DNA from: Oxalobacteraceae bacterium OTU3CINTB1
GTDB taxonomy: Bacteria > Pseudomonadota > Gammaproteobacteria > Burkholderiales > Burkholderiaceae_D
Assembly: GCA_024123955.1 (NCBI GenBank)
Contig: CP099652.1
Coordinates: forward strand, 434,001-498,000
Direction of reading: 5' to 3'
Length of the DNA: 64,000 nucleotides
The notes below the pieces were generated by a model, which did not search any database, was not told the DNA's origin, and saw only the letters and a list, made by a program, of their open reading frames with translations. Made by a program: the position numbers and the translations under genes. How positions within the stretch are numbered: position 1 is the stretch's first letter; the number at the start of each line of letters is the position of its first letter. Positions 55,089 through 64,000 of the stretch are shown one piece after another.

Positions 55089-55118
55089 CGTGTCCGCGCT
55101 GTTCGCGGACACGGTTTC
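55089..55118 (+). terminator. strong hairpin after the F420-reductase-like gene
   Basis: CGTGTCCGCG (55089-55098) pairs perfectly with CGCGGACACG (55104-55113) around CTGTT, followed by GTTTC. The stem is strong but the T-run is short, so it may be a partial terminator inside the cluster. Confidence 0.55.
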
Positions 55119-55143
55119 TGGTAACGAATAGGGAGGAATTTCG

Positions 55144-55566
55144 ATGGGCACCGAAGAGAATATCCAGCTTGTGAAAGATGCGTTTGACGCGCTCCGAAGC
55201 GGTGACCTGCAAGCTTTGCTGGCGTCCACCGCCAGCGATGTCGAGTGGATCGTTCCGGGCGAGTGGGCGCTGGCCGGCACGCATTGCGGGCACGCGGGAT
55301 TGACCGCATTGTTTAAGAAGGCTGGCGACGTGGTGGACATCTCCTACCCAGAGCCGCTCGAATTCATCGCGCAGGCGGACCGCGTTGTCGTCGTCGGCTT
55401 TGCCAGGGGAACGGTCAAAGCGACGAATAAGGCATTCGATGACCGTTTTGTCTTCGCCATCACCGTTCGAAACGGCAAGGTGGCGAAGATCCGCGAATAT
55501 ATCGATACGCTGGCGTTGGCGCTGGCCTCCGGGACGGCAGAGAACCCGCGTCCCGGCGGAGCCTGA
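55144..55566 (+). CDS. nuclear transport factor 2-like / SnoaL-like protein
   Basis: This 140-aa cone-shaped NTF2-fold protein starts NIQLVKDAFDALRSGDLQALL and has SDVEWIVPGEW and FVFAITVRNGKVAKIREYIDT. Such proteins bind small ligands or act as simple isomerases or hydrolases. The ribosome site GGGAGGAATTTCG is good. The next gene starts 2 bp after its stop. Confidence 0.9.
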   Translation: MGTEENIQLVKDAFDALRSGDLQALLASTASDVEWIVPGEWALAGTHCGHAGLTALFKKAGDVVDISYPEPLEFIAQADRVVVVGFARGTVKATNKAFDDRFVFAITVRNGKVAKIREYIDTLALALASGTAENPRPGGA

Positions 55567-55568
55567 CA

Positions 55569-56168
55569 ATGGCGCTCGAACAATGGCAAGAGCGCCAGCG
55601 CGTCGACTGCCTCGTCATCGGCGGCGGCCCCGGTGGACTGACGGCCGCGCTCTATCTCGCGCGCTTCCGGCTGACCGTCCAGGTCGTTGACCGGGGCGCG
55701 GGCCGGGCGGCGTCGATCCCGCTGACGAGAAACTACCCGGGTTTCCCCGACGGCATTAGCGGCCGCGACTTTGTCCGCCGCATCGGCGAGCAGGCCGTGC
55801 GCTACGGCGCGCGCATCGCCGCTGCCGAAGTCGAGGCGGTGGAGCGGTCCGGCGACGGCTTTCTCTGTCACACGGGTAAGGGGCTGATCGAGGCGTCGAC
55901 GGTGATCCTCGCCACCGGCATACGCGACGTCCGCCCGCCCATCGATGACGCGCTACACGACGCCGCGCTAGCGGCCGGGATGATCCGTTACTGTCCCATC
56001 TGCGACGGCTTCGAGGTGGTCGGCCGCGTCGGCGACGTCGTCGCCGGCCTGAACCAGATCAGCCGCGCGACCGCACAGGCCGCGACAGCCGCCACGGCGT
56101 TGCGCAACGATCTGGCCGCGAGACCGGCAGGAAAACGGCCGGCCGCGCTAATACCGCTTATACCGTAA
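55569..56168 (+). pseudogene. thioredoxin-reductase-like flavoprotein with internal deletion
   Basis: The 199-aa product starts like a TrxB-family enzyme: CLVIGGGPGGLTAALYLARF (FAD site), RNYPGFPDGISG, VILATGIRD and the redox motif RYCPICDGFEV at about 142-152. It then jumps directly to the C-terminal FAD block GDVVAGLNQISRATAQAA. About 110 residues, the NADPH-binding domain, are missing, yet the frame is intact. It cannot accept electrons from NADPH in the normal way. It is either a decaying gene or a shortened flavoprotein fed by a partner. It overlaps the convergent ettA end by 11 bp. Confidence 0.75.
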
Positions 56169-57825
56169 GCGGTTTGTAACGGATACGTTTCGGCTTGGCG
56201 CCTTCTTCACCCAGGCGTTTCTTCTTGTCGGCTTCGTATTCCTGATAGTTACCGTCGAAGAAGGTGACCTGCGAGTTGCCTTCGAACGCCAGGATATGCG
56301 TGGCGATACGGTCCAGGAACCAGCGATCGTGGGAGATCACCAGCACGGAACCGGCGAACTCGAGCAGCGCGTCTTCCAGCGCGCGCAAGGTTTCGATGTC
56401 CAGATCGTTCGACGGTTCATCGAGCAGCAGCACGTTGCCGCCCTTGAGCAGGGTCTTGGCCAGGTGCAAACGGCCGCGTTCGCCGCCGGACAGGTTGCCG
56501 ACGATCTTCTGCTGGTCGGAACCCTTGAAGTTGAAGCGGCCCAGGTAGGCGCGCGACGGCATGTCGAAGCGGCCGACGGTGAGCATGTCGGCGCCGCCGG
56601 AGACGTCCTCGAACACGCTCTTGCTGTCGCTCAGGGTGTCGCGGTTCTGGTCCACCAGCGAGACGCGGGCGGTCTGGCCGATGACCACTTCGCCGCTGTC
56701 CGGCTGGTCCAGGCCGGCCACCATCTTGAACAGCGTCGATTTACCGGCGCCGTTCGGGCCGATGATGCCGACGATGGCGCCAGGCGGGATGGTGAACGAG
56801 ATGTTGTCCATCAGCAGGCGGTCGCCGAACGCTTTCGAGACGTTCTTGAATTCGATGACTTCGTTGCCCAGACGCTCGGCCACCGGGATGAAGATCTCCT
56901 GGGTCTCGTTGCGCTTCTGGTATTCGTATTCGCTCAGCTCGTTGAAGCGGGCCAGGCGGGCCTTCGACTTGGCCTGGCGCGCCTTTGGATTCTGGCGCGA
57001 CCATTCCAATTCCTTGGCCAGCGCTTTTTGACGCGCCGATTCGGTCGATTCTTCCTGCTTCAGGCGGTTGGCCTTCTGATCCAGCCACGACGAATAGTTG
57101 CCCTTCCATGGAATGCCATGGCCGCGGTCCAGTTCCAGGATCCATTCGGCGGCGTTGTCGAGGAAGTAGCGATCGTGGGTGATGCCGACCACGGTGCCGG
57201 GGAAGCGCAGCAGGAACTGCTCCAGCCATTCGACGGACTCGGCGTCCAGGTGGTTGGTCGGTTCGTCGAGCAGCAGCATGTCGGGCTTCGACAGCAGCAG
57301 CTTGCACAGCGCCACGCGGCGCTTCTCGCCGCCCGACAGCACGCCGATCTTGGCGTCCCATGGCGGCAGGCGCAGCGCGTCGGCGGCCATTTCCAGTTGC
57401 AGGTTCAGGTTGCCGCCGTCGGAGGTCGAGATGATCGCTTCCAGACGGGCCTGCTCGGTGGCCAGCGCGTCGAAATCGGCGTCCTCTTCGGCGTAGGCGG
57501 CGTACACGGCCTCCAGCTTGGCTTGCGCCTCGAACACTTCGCCCAGACCCGATTCGACTTCTTGGCGCACGGTTTTTTCCGGATCGAGCTGCGGTTCCTG
57601 CGGCAGGTAGCCGATGTTCAGGCCCGGCATTGGCACGGCTTCGCCCTGGATGTCGGTGTCGATGCCTGCCATAATTTTCAGCAAGGTCGACTTACCCGAG
57701 CCGTTCAGACCCAGCACGCCGATTTTTGCGCCTGGGAAGAAGGACAGCGAAATATCTTTCAGAATCTGGCGCTTGGGCGGGACGATTTTGCCCACGCGGT
57801 TCATGGTGTAGACGTAATTTGCCAT
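56158..57825 (-). CDS. ettA: energy-dependent translational throttle protein EttA
   Basis: EttA is a cytoplasmic ABC-F ATPase that binds the ribosomal E site and gates the first elongation steps by ATP/ADP level. The 555-aa protein has two ABC domains: Walker A GLNGSGKST, signature LSGGEKRRVAL and Walker B MLLLDEPTNHLD, then GPNGAGKST, LSGGERGRLHLA and VLLLDEPSNDLD. An arm lies in domain 1 and the linker is rich in Arg/Lys. It matches EttA length and start (MANYVYTMNRVGK). It is a single gene. Confidence 0.96.
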   Translation of the reverse strand: MANYVYTMNRVGKIVPPKRQILKDISLSFFPGAKIGVLGLNGSGKSTLLKIMAGIDTDIQGEAVPMPGLNIGYLPQEPQLDPEKTVRQEVESGLGEVFEAQAKLEAVYAAYAEEDADFDALATEQARLEAIISTSDGGNLNLQLEMAADALRLPPWDAKIGVLSGGEKRRVALCKLLLSKPDMLLLDEPTNHLDAESVEWLEQFLLRFPGTVVGITHDRYFLDNAAEWILELDRGHGIPWKGNYSSWLDQKANRLKQEESTESARQKALAKELEWSRQNPKARQAKSKARLARFNELSEYEYQKRNETQEIFIPVAERLGNEVIEFKNVSKAFGDRLLMDNISFTIPPGAIVGIIGPNGAGKSTLFKMVAGLDQPDSGEVVIGQTARVSLVDQNRDTLSDSKSVFEDVSGGADMLTVGRFDMPSRAYLGRFNFKGSDQQKIVGNLSGGERGRLHLAKTLLKGGNVLLLDEPSNDLDIETLRALEDALLEFAGSVLVISHDRWFLDRIATHILAFEGNSQVTFFDGNYQEYEADKKKRLGEEGAKPKRIRYKPLTV

Positions 57826-57999
57826 TCAGGGGGAGCTTTCAAGAGAGTAAGGGATAATCCGTATCCAGCATTATAGGCGCAGCGGACAGCGCCGGACACA
57901 TTGCGCGCGCATCCGGACACCCGGTTTCAGCAAATTCAAGGACTTAGCGATGGCACGGATCGTGCTCATCACGACTGTTCTTTATTCACATCAACATCC

Positions 58000-59892
58000 A
58001 TGAAAAATACGATTTGCGCAGTCCTGTTTTGCATCGCCGCGGCAGCGGCCACGGCGGGCACCGCCGCCTTGCCGGCGCCGCGCGACATCCCCTTCAAGGG
58101 CGAGATCAAGGTGAGCGTCGATGCCACCGACCAGGTTCATAAAATCCTGCGCGTGCGCCAAACCATCCCCGTCCAAGGCCGGGGGAAGATGGTGCTGATG
58201 TATCCTCAGTGGGAAACCGACAGCCACTCGGCCACCCAGGAGCTGACCGGGCTGGCCGGCCTGATCGTCAAGGCCGGCGGGCGGCGCATCGAATGGCTGC
58301 GCGATGGCGGCGATCCCTACGCCTTCCATATCGACGTTCCCGCCGGCGCGCGCGAACTGGAGGTGGAATTCCAGTTCCTGTCGCCCACCGCCGGCAACGT
58401 GCTGATGAGCCGCGACATGCTGACCTTGCCGTGGCAAAAAGTCGCGCTGTATCCGGCCGGCTGGTTCATCCGCAACATCGCCGTGCGGGCGGAACTGAAA
58501 CTGCCGGCGGAATTCCAGTACGCCACCTCGCTGGAGACGGCCGCCGTCCACGACCAGCTGGTGTCGTTCAAACCCACCACGTTCGAGGACCTGGTCGATG
58601 CGCCGGTGCATGCGGGGCGCTACTTCAAGCGCATCGAACTCACGCCCGGCGCCGCCCGTCCGGTGCGTCTGAACATGATCGCCGACAATGAAGCCGCGCT
58701 GGCCATCCCGCCGGCCCTGCTGGACAAATACCGCGCGCTGGCCACCGCGCTGCCCGGCTTGTTCCGCTCGCAGCACTACCGCCATTACGATTTCCTGCTG
58801 ACCTTGTCCGACATCCTGCCGTCTGCCGGAGGGCGCGAACATCAGGAGTCGAGCGAGAACAACCTCGCGCTCGACTTTTTCACCCGGCCGGACGCGCATC
58901 TGCCGATGGCCGACCTGATCGTGCATGAGTACGCGCACTCGTGGAACGGCCGCTTCCGCCAGCCGGCCGACCTGTGGTCGCCGACGATGAACCAGCCGGT
59001 GCGCGGCAGTCTGCTCTGGGTGTACGAGGGGCAGACCGAATTCTGGGGCCGCGTGGTGGCCGCGCAACTGGGTTTCCGCACCCGCCAGCAAACGCTGGAC
59101 GCGCTGGCCGTCGATGCCGCCAACGCCGTCGCCCGCAGCGGGCGCGAGTGGAAGTCGCTGGCGGACAGCACCAACGACCCGCTGTACATGCCCGGACGCC
59201 AGATGCAATGGCGCGACTGGCAGCGGCGCGAAGATTACTACGGCGAGGGCGTGCTGCTGTGGCTGGACGTCGACATGCTGCTGCGGGAGCGCACCGGCGG
59301 CAAGAAAAGCCTGGCCGATTTCGCCGGCGCCTTCTTCGGGGTGGGTGGCAACGCGCTGGCCACCAGCACCTACAGCTTCGCCGACGTCTGCAAGGGACTC
59401 AACGCCATCGCGCCCCACGACTGGGCCGGGTATTTCAACACGCGCCTGCGCGCCCACGATGACAGCCACCTGCTCGACGGCCTGGGGCGCGCCGGCTACC
59501 GCCTGGTCTACACCGACGAGCCGACCGAATATTTCGTTCAAAACGAGGGCTTCAACGTCCGCGGTATGGATTTGAGCGCGTCGCTCGGGCTCACCGTGGG
59601 CAAGAAAGGCGTGGTCAGGACGGTGGCGTGGGAGGGACCGGCGTTCCGCGCCGGCGTCGGCATCGGCGCCAAACTGACCACGGTCGGCGGACAGCCGTAC
59701 AGCGACGACGCGCTCAAGCAGGCGATCAAGACGGCGGCCGCGACCAACCAGCCGATTTCGCTCGGCTTCGAGGCCGACGGCCAGCAGCAAACCGTGCTGA
59801 TTCCCTATTACGGCTCATTGCGCTACCCGCGTCTGGAACGCGTCCCCGGCAAACCCGATCAGCTGGAACACCTGCTGACGCCCATTCGTTAA
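58000..59892 (+). CDS. M61 glycyl aminopeptidase-family protein with PDZ domain
   Basis: The 630-aa exported peptidase has a signal peptide (MKNTICAVLFCIAAAAATAG) and an N-terminal beta domain. The gluzincin core carries HEYAHSWNGR (H309, E310, H313) and a downstream Glu in WVYEGQTEFWG (E343 or E347). A C-terminal PDZ-like domain (about 525-600) has KKGVVRTVAWEGPAFRAGVGIGAKL split. M61 enzymes prefer N-terminal Gly or Ala. I trimmed upstream codons to the ATG at 58000. The gene stands alone. Confidence 0.9.
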   Translation: MKNTICAVLFCIAAAAATAGTAALPAPRDIPFKGEIKVSVDATDQVHKILRVRQTIPVQGRGKMVLMYPQWETDSHSATQELTGLAGLIVKAGGRRIEWLRDGGDPYAFHIDVPAGARELEVEFQFLSPTAGNVLMSRDMLTLPWQKVALYPAGWFIRNIAVRAELKLPAEFQYATSLETAAVHDQLVSFKPTTFEDLVDAPVHAGRYFKRIELTPGAARPVRLNMIADNEAALAIPPALLDKYRALATALPGLFRSQHYRHYDFLLTLSDILPSAGGREHQESSENNLALDFFTRPDAHLPMADLIVHEYAHSWNGRFRQPADLWSPTMNQPVRGSLLWVYEGQTEFWGRVVAAQLGFRTRQQTLDALAVDAANAVARSGREWKSLADSTNDPLYMPGRQMQWRDWQRREDYYGEGVLLWLDVDMLLRERTGGKKSLADFAGAFFGVGGNALATSTYSFADVCKGLNAIAPHDWAGYFNTRLRAHDDSHLLDGLGRAGYRLVYTDEPTEYFVQNEGFNVRGMDLSASLGLTVGKKGVVRTVAWEGPAFRAGVGIGAKLTTVGGQPYSDDALKQAIKTAAATNQPISLGFEADGQQQTVLIPYYGSLRYPRLERVPGKPDQLEHLLTPIR

Positions 59893-59961
59893 ATTAATAT
59901 AATGATAATTAACTTTTAGATATGTTACATTGTAATTTCCATAACCAATACGGGGATTACA

Positions 59962-60561
59962 ATGTTTATTCGCACACTGGCCCTTGCGGCCGCTCTGCTT
60001 GGCGCGCAGGCGGCGCAAGCCGGCACCATCTTTTACGACGATTTCAACAACGATTACGCGGCAGGCAACAAGACCGATTTCCTGCATGGCTGGAAAGTGC
60101 CGGTCGGCACGGTGGATGTGGAAACCCCAGGCTGGTATCCACAGGTATCGAACAGCGGCAATTTCGTCGATCTCGACGGCACGAGCTATGTCGGCGGCCT
60201 GTTCGTGAACTCGGTGTACGTGACCGCCGGGACCACCTACGAATTGCGCTTCGACCTGGCCGGCAATCAGCGCTCGTGGGGCGTGGACACGGTGGTGGTG
60301 GCCTTCGGCAGCACGTCGCAGATTTTCAACGTGCAGGACAATCAACCGCTGACCACGCTGTCCTTGTGGTACACCCCGCTGATCGACGGCGTGGCGTCGT
60401 TCAGTTTCCATAACCTGGGCGGCGACCTGCGCGGCGCTTTGCTCGACAACGTGTCGGTCTCGGACGGCGTATCGGCCGTGCCGGAACCGTCCACCTACGC
60501 GATGCTGCTGGCCGGCCTCGCAGGCGTGGGCGCCATGGCGCGCCGCCGCCGCGAAGGCTGA
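59962..60561 (+). CDS. PEP-CTERM sorting-domain protein
   Basis: The 199-aa protein has a signal peptide (MFIRTLALAAALLGAQAAQA) and a beta-rich carbohydrate-binding-like body (FYDDFNNDYAAGN to GALLDNVSVSDG). The C-terminus is VPEPSTYAMLLAGLAGVGAM followed by ARRRR: a PEP motif, a helix and a basic end. Exosortase EpsH-type systems process such tails. The AT-rich 70 bp upstream carries a TTACA-T-TGTAA dyad (59925-59935). Confidence 0.93.
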   Translation: MFIRTLALAAALLGAQAAQAGTIFYDDFNNDYAAGNKTDFLHGWKVPVGTVDVETPGWYPQVSNSGNFVDLDGTSYVGGLFVNSVYVTAGTTYELRFDLAGNQRSWGVDTVVVAFGSTSQIFNVQDNQPLTTLSLWYTPLIDGVASFSFHNLGGDLRGALLDNVSVSDGVSAVPEPSTYAMLLAGLAGVGAMARRRREG

Positions 60562-60583
60562 TCGCCAGCCGACAACTTGGCAA

Positions 60584-61465
60584 CTAGGCAGCCGGCGCCC
60601 GCCGGCTGCTCCACAGTCCCTCTGCCACGTACAGCGCCAGCGCGGCCCAGATGATGACGAAGCCGAGCAGGCGCGCCGGCGGAAACGCTTCGTGGAACAC
60701 CCACACGCCCAGCAGCGCCTGCATGGTCGGCGACAGGTATTGCAGCAGTCCCAGCGCGGCCATTGGAATCTTGCGCGCGCCGGCGGCGAACAGCAGCAGC
60801 GGAATGGCCGTGATCGGCCCGGCCGCCGCCAGCAGCCAGCGGGTGCTGTCGAACTCGCTGTTGACGAAGGTGTTATGGCCGTTCATCGTCAGCCAGACCA
60901 CATAGATCAGCGCCAGCGGAAACAGGATCATCGTTTCCAGCGACAGGCCCTCGAGCGCGGCGAGCGCAGCCGTTTTGCGCAGCAGGCCATAGGAGCCGAA
61001 AGTGATGCCCAAAATCAAGGCAATCCACGGCACTTGGCCGGCCGTCCACGTCAGCCACAGCACGCCGCAGGCCGCCACGCCGATCGCCACCCATTGTGCG
61101 CGCCGCAGTTTTTCCTTCAGCACCACCACGCCCAGCAGCACATTGACCAGCGGATTGATAAAGTAACCGAGGCTGGCGTCGATGACGTGGCCGTTGTTGA
61201 CCGACCAGATATAGACGAACCAGTTGGCCGACAGCAGCACGGCGCTGGCGACGAAGCTGGCCAGCACGCGCGGCCGGCCTAGGGTTTGCGGCAGCCACTT
61301 CCACTGGCGCCGCGCGGTCAGCACGATGGCCAGGAACAGCAGCGACCACAGCATGCGGTGCGCCAGCATTTCCAGCGCCGGCACCTCGGCCAGCGCGTGG
61401 AAATACAGCGGGAACAGTCCCCAGCAAAAGAACGCAAAGGCGGCGTAGGCAATACCTGGATTCAT
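60584..61465 (-). CDS. rarD: EamA-family transporter RarD
   Basis: This 293-aa inner-membrane protein has ten hydrophobic helices in two EamA halves. The RarD signature is AFFCWGLFPLYFHALAEVPA near the start, then HRMLWSLLFLAIVL, WSVNNGHVIDASLGYFINPL and LGLLQYLSPTMQALLGVWVF. I use the ATG at 61465, which gives the normal MNPGIAYAAF start; Met codons at 61498 and 61540 are upstream. RarD proteins export small molecules; the substrate is unclear. Confidence 0.9.
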   Translation of the reverse strand: MNPGIAYAAFAFFCWGLFPLYFHALAEVPALEMLAHRMLWSLLFLAIVLTARRQWKWLPQTLGRPRVLASFVASAVLLSANWFVYIWSVNNGHVIDASLGYFINPLVNVLLGVVVLKEKLRRAQWVAIGVAACGVLWLTWTAGQVPWIALILGITFGSYGLLRKTAALAALEGLSLETMILFPLALIYVVWLTMNGHNTFVNSEFDSTRWLLAAAGPITAIPLLLFAAGARKIPMAALGLLQYLSPTMQALLGVWVFHEAFPPARLLGFVIIWAALALYVAEGLWSSRRAPAA

Positions 61466-61697
61466 GGTGCGCAGCGGCGTAAAGGGGCGGGCCGACATTA
61501 TCGCCCAATTAACCCGGGCTTGCTGGCCGCAGGGCAACAACGACGTCCCGGCAGCGCGCCATGCTCGCGCTCGCGGCCACAGCAGCGTACACTGACGCTA
61601 TTGACTAATTGGAATGCCTGCGTATGCCAAAATCTCCTTGCCTTTTGCAAATAGTTATCCTATTGTGCAACGCACCAAAACAACAACAGGTGCAATC
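61466..61697. other. 232-bp divergent region between rarD and kup
   Basis: It holds the promoters of both genes. On the rarD side an ATAATG-like hexamer lies near 61496-61502. I see no clear operator. Confidence 0.35.
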
Positions 61698-63578
61698 TTG
61701 ACCGAGCAACACAAGAAAAGCAGTGTCGCCGCCCTTACCCTGGCGGCGGTCGGCATCGTCTACGGCGACATCGGTACCAGCCCCCTTTACACCCTCAAGA
61801 CCATCTTCGACCCCGATCACGGCCTGGTGTTGAACGAATTCAACCTGCAGGGCATCATTTCGCTGATTTTCTGGGGCCTGACGATGATCGTCTCGCTCAA
61901 GTACGTCACCCTGGTGCTGCGCGCGGACAACCGCGGCGAGGGCGGCATCATGGCGCTGATGGCGCTGGCGCTCAATTCCGTCACCAAGGCCGCGCCGCGC
62001 TGGCATTTTCCGCTGATGCTGGTGGGCGTGTTCGGCGCCACCATGTTCTACGGCGACAGCGTCATCACGCCGGCCATCTCGGTGCTGGGCGCGATCGAGG
62101 GCCTGGAAGTGGCCGCGCCGGGCCTGGAGCAGTACATCGTGCCGCTGTCGATCATCGTTCTGGTGTCGCTGTACGCGCTGCAAAGCCAGGGCACGGCCGG
62201 CATCGGCCGCTGGTTCGGGCCGATCATGGTGATCTGGTTCGTGGCGCTGGCCGTCATGGGCGTGATCAACATCGTCGCCGCGCCGCAAATCCTGTACGCG
62301 CTCAACCCGCTGCACGCCTTCCACTTCATGCTGGCGAACCGCATGATCGCCTTCGTCGCGCTGGGCGCGGTGGTGCTGGCCTTCACCGGCGCCGAGGCGC
62401 TGTACGCCGACATGGGCCACTTCGGCAAAAAACCGATCCGCGCGGCCTGGTTTTTGATCGTGTTCCCGGCGCTGGCGCTGAACTACCTGGGCCAGGGCGC
62501 GCTGCTGCTGACGCACCCGGAGGCGGTGTCCAACCCGTTCTTCAACCAGTTGGGTTCATGGAGCGTCTACCCCCTGGTGGTGCTGTCGACGATGGCGGCG
62601 GTGATCGCCTCGCAGGCGACCATCTCCGGCACCTTCTCGATGACCAAGCAGGCCATCGCCCTGGGCCTGTTGCCGCGCATGCGCATCCTGCACACCTCCG
62701 CCACCGAGATCGGCCAGGTCTACATCCCGGCGGTCAACTGGCTGCAGCTGGTGGTGGTGCTGATGGCGGTGATCGGCTTCGGCTCGTCGGACAAGCTGGC
62801 CGGCGCCTACGGCATCGCGGTCACGGCCACCATGCTGTGCACCACCGTGCTGACGTTCTTCGTGATCCGCTACCGCTGGCACCTGCCGCTGTGGCTGTGC
62901 TTTGGCGCCACCGGCTTCTTCGTCGTCATCGACATCCTGCTGTTCTCGGCCAGCACGCTCAAGCTGTTCCACGGCGGCTGGTTCCCGCTGCTGCTGGCGA
63001 TCATCCTGTTCACCATCATGCTGACCTGGAAGCGCGGGCGCGAACTGGTGTTCAAGAATCTGCAAAAGCACGCGATTCCGCTCGAGGAGTTCCTGTCGTC
63101 GCTGTTCGTGGCGCCGCCCACGCGCGTCTACGGCACCGCGATCTTCCTGCGCGGCGAAAGCGACGGCGTGCCGCACGCGCTGCTGCACAACCTGTCGCAC
63201 AACAAGGTGCTGCACGAGCGGGTGGTGTTCTTCACCGTGCATATCGTCGAGGAGCCGTGGGTGTCGGAGGCCGAGCAGGTCAAGGTGATCGACCTCGGAC
63301 ACCAGTGCTACCAGGTCAATGTGTTCTACGGCTTCAAGGACGAACCGGATATTCCGAAGGTGCTGGCGCAGTGCGAGTGTCTGGGCCTGCCGTTCGAGAT
63401 GATGGAAACGTCGTTCTTCATCGCCCGCCAGACGGTCATCTCGACCCCCGGCCACGGCATGGCGCCATGGCGCGAGCATCTGTTCGTGACGATGTCGCGC
63501 AACGCCCGCGGCGCGGCCGACTACTACCAGATTCCGCCCAACCGCGTCATCGAACTTGGCACGCAAGTGGAAATATAA
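61698..63578 (+). CDS. kup: potassium transporter Kup
   Basis: Kup imports K+ by proton symport. From a TTG at 61698 the 626-aa product starts MTEQHKKSSVAALTLAAVGI and has GDIGTSPLYTL, the usual Kup N-terminal signature. About 12 helices (to residue 450) precede a soluble C-terminal domain with TRVYGTAIFLRGESDGVP. An ATG at 61614 would add 28 residues that do not look conserved, so TTG is preferred, with AACAGG upstream. The 626-aa length is close to E. coli Kup (622). Confidence 0.93.
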   Translation: MTEQHKKSSVAALTLAAVGIVYGDIGTSPLYTLKTIFDPDHGLVLNEFNLQGIISLIFWGLTMIVSLKYVTLVLRADNRGEGGIMALMALALNSVTKAAPRWHFPLMLVGVFGATMFYGDSVITPAISVLGAIEGLEVAAPGLEQYIVPLSIIVLVSLYALQSQGTAGIGRWFGPIMVIWFVALAVMGVINIVAAPQILYALNPLHAFHFMLANRMIAFVALGAVVLAFTGAEALYADMGHFGKKPIRAAWFLIVFPALALNYLGQGALLLTHPEAVSNPFFNQLGSWSVYPLVVLSTMAAVIASQATISGTFSMTKQAIALGLLPRMRILHTSATEIGQVYIPAVNWLQLVVVLMAVIGFGSSDKLAGAYGIAVTATMLCTTVLTFFVIRYRWHLPLWLCFGATGFFVVIDILLFSASTLKLFHGGWFPLLLAIILFTIMLTWKRGRELVFKNLQKHAIPLEEFLSSLFVAPPTRVYGTAIFLRGESDGVPHALLHNLSHNKVLHERVVFFTVHIVEEPWVSEAEQVKVIDLGHQCYQVNVFYGFKDEPDIPKVLAQCECLGLPFEMMETSFFIARQTVISTPGHGMAPWREHLFVTMSRNARGAADYYQIPPNRVIELGTQVEI

Positions 63579-63698
63579 GCACACAATCGGCGCTAAAAGA
63601 TGTAACCGAATGTAGTGCTTGGGGCGGCGGTGCCGGCGTCTGCTAAACTTCTGCTCCTAAAAGCTTGCACGAATATGAACTGTTCATCAAAGGTCATC

Positions 63699-64000
63699 AT
63701 GAAATCGAAGTTTCACATTATTGTTGCTGTTGCCTGCCTGGCGATCTTGACGGCCTGCGGTGGCGGTTCGAAAAAATCCGATCCGGTCGTGGTGCCGCAG
63801 CCGGCCTACGCGGTCAAGGATGTCACGGTCGGTCCGGCCAGCGCTCCTGTGGCGGAGAAGGGCGACCTGGTCGCCGTCGCCTACACCGGCTACCTGTACA
63901 ACGCCGCCAAGCCGGACGGCATCGGCGACAAGGTGGAAAGCTCGATCGACAGCGGCACCACGGCGCCGCCGTTCACGCTGGGCGTGGGCGGCATCGTGCC
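63699..64000 (+). CDS. FKBP-type peptidyl-prolyl isomerase lipoprotein (3' end outside window)
   Basis: The first 100 residues are visible. The signal HIIVAVACLAILTACGGG has a lipobox (LTAC), so the protein is lipidated at about Cys20. A Lys/Pro linker follows, then an FKBP-like entry GDLVAVAYTGYLYN and FTLGVGGIV, which match the first strands of an FKBP domain. The window ends inside this domain. The gene lies 120 bp after kup, with its own promoter likely in that gap. Confidence 0.8.
   Translation, partial: MKSKFHIIVAVACLAILTACGGGSKKSDPVVVPQPAYAVKDVTVGPASAPVAEKGDLVAVAYTGYLYNAAKPDGIGDKVESSIDSGTTAPPFTLGVGGIV

Noticed and set aside
57991..59790. 599-aa open frame opposite the M61 peptidase
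   Set aside because: Antisense shadow; no start signal and no recognisable domain.

Overview
The window is about 64 kb of GC-rich bacterial chromosome. Protein similarity, gene order (atpAGDC; argB, pyrimidine 5'-nucleotidase, slmA) and a PEP-CTERM protein all suggest a betaproteobacterium of the Oxalobacteraceae (Massilia, Duganella or Janthinobacterium type). That assignment is inferred from memory of the families, not from a database search. I see no insertion sequence, prophage, CRISPR array or plasmid feature, so this looks like core and near-core chromosome. It also carries several small palindromic repeats and two or three decayed or rearranged genes.

Layout. 1-4.4 kb: the 3' part of the F1Fo ATP synthase operon (atpA partial, atpG, atpD, atpC), closed by a bidirectional terminator. 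4.4-10.7 kb: regulators and housekeeping genes (HTH protein, alpha/beta hydrolase with MarR, orphan sensor kinase, rsgA, AraC with GST, small lipoprotein). 10.7-17.4 kb: a divergent membrane-polyamine module. One arm holds DUF350, SPFH/SHOCT, DUF4178, a 57-aa Gly-rich lipoprotein and SpeD; the other holds a membrane-embedded spermidine synthase and a Tat-type FAD oxidoreductase. 17.4-22.6 kb: PPK2, succinate-semialdehyde dehydrogenase, glutathione peroxidase, rhodanese, FtrA, DUF1428. 22.6-28 kb: pabBC, slmA, nucleotidase, TraB, tRNA-Thr, argB. 28-34.4 kb: CWC protein, PHA depolymerase with an RHH regulator, DUF1289, MBL hydrolase, nitronate monooxygenase, TPR protein, hpt. 34.5-43.6 kb: an acyl-CoA synthetase / Liv-type ABC transporter / PaaK-like operon facing a Crp/Fnr regulator. 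43.6-50.4 kb: a LysR relic, aminopeptidase P, MgtC, DUF924, DUF2520, a Moco-fold protein and AlkB. 50.5-57.8 kb: MCP, an outer-membrane barrel, an HxlR-controlled redox cluster ending in an internally deleted thioredoxin-reductase-like gene, and ettA. 57.8-64 kb: M61 peptidase, PEP-CTERM protein, RarD, Kup and the start of an FKBP lipoprotein.

The most interesting system is the divergent polyamine module at 10.7-17.4 kb. It combines the two enzymes of aminopropyl transfer with membrane-organising proteins (SPFH, DUF350, DUF4178) and includes a small Gly-rich protein that is easy to miss. Other points worth checking are a palindrome inserted in frame in pabB, a PaaK-like ligase without the usual P-loop, a TrxR-like gene that lost its NADPH domain, a 12-aa leader-like ORF before rsgA, and four convergent gene pairs whose stop codons touch or overlap.
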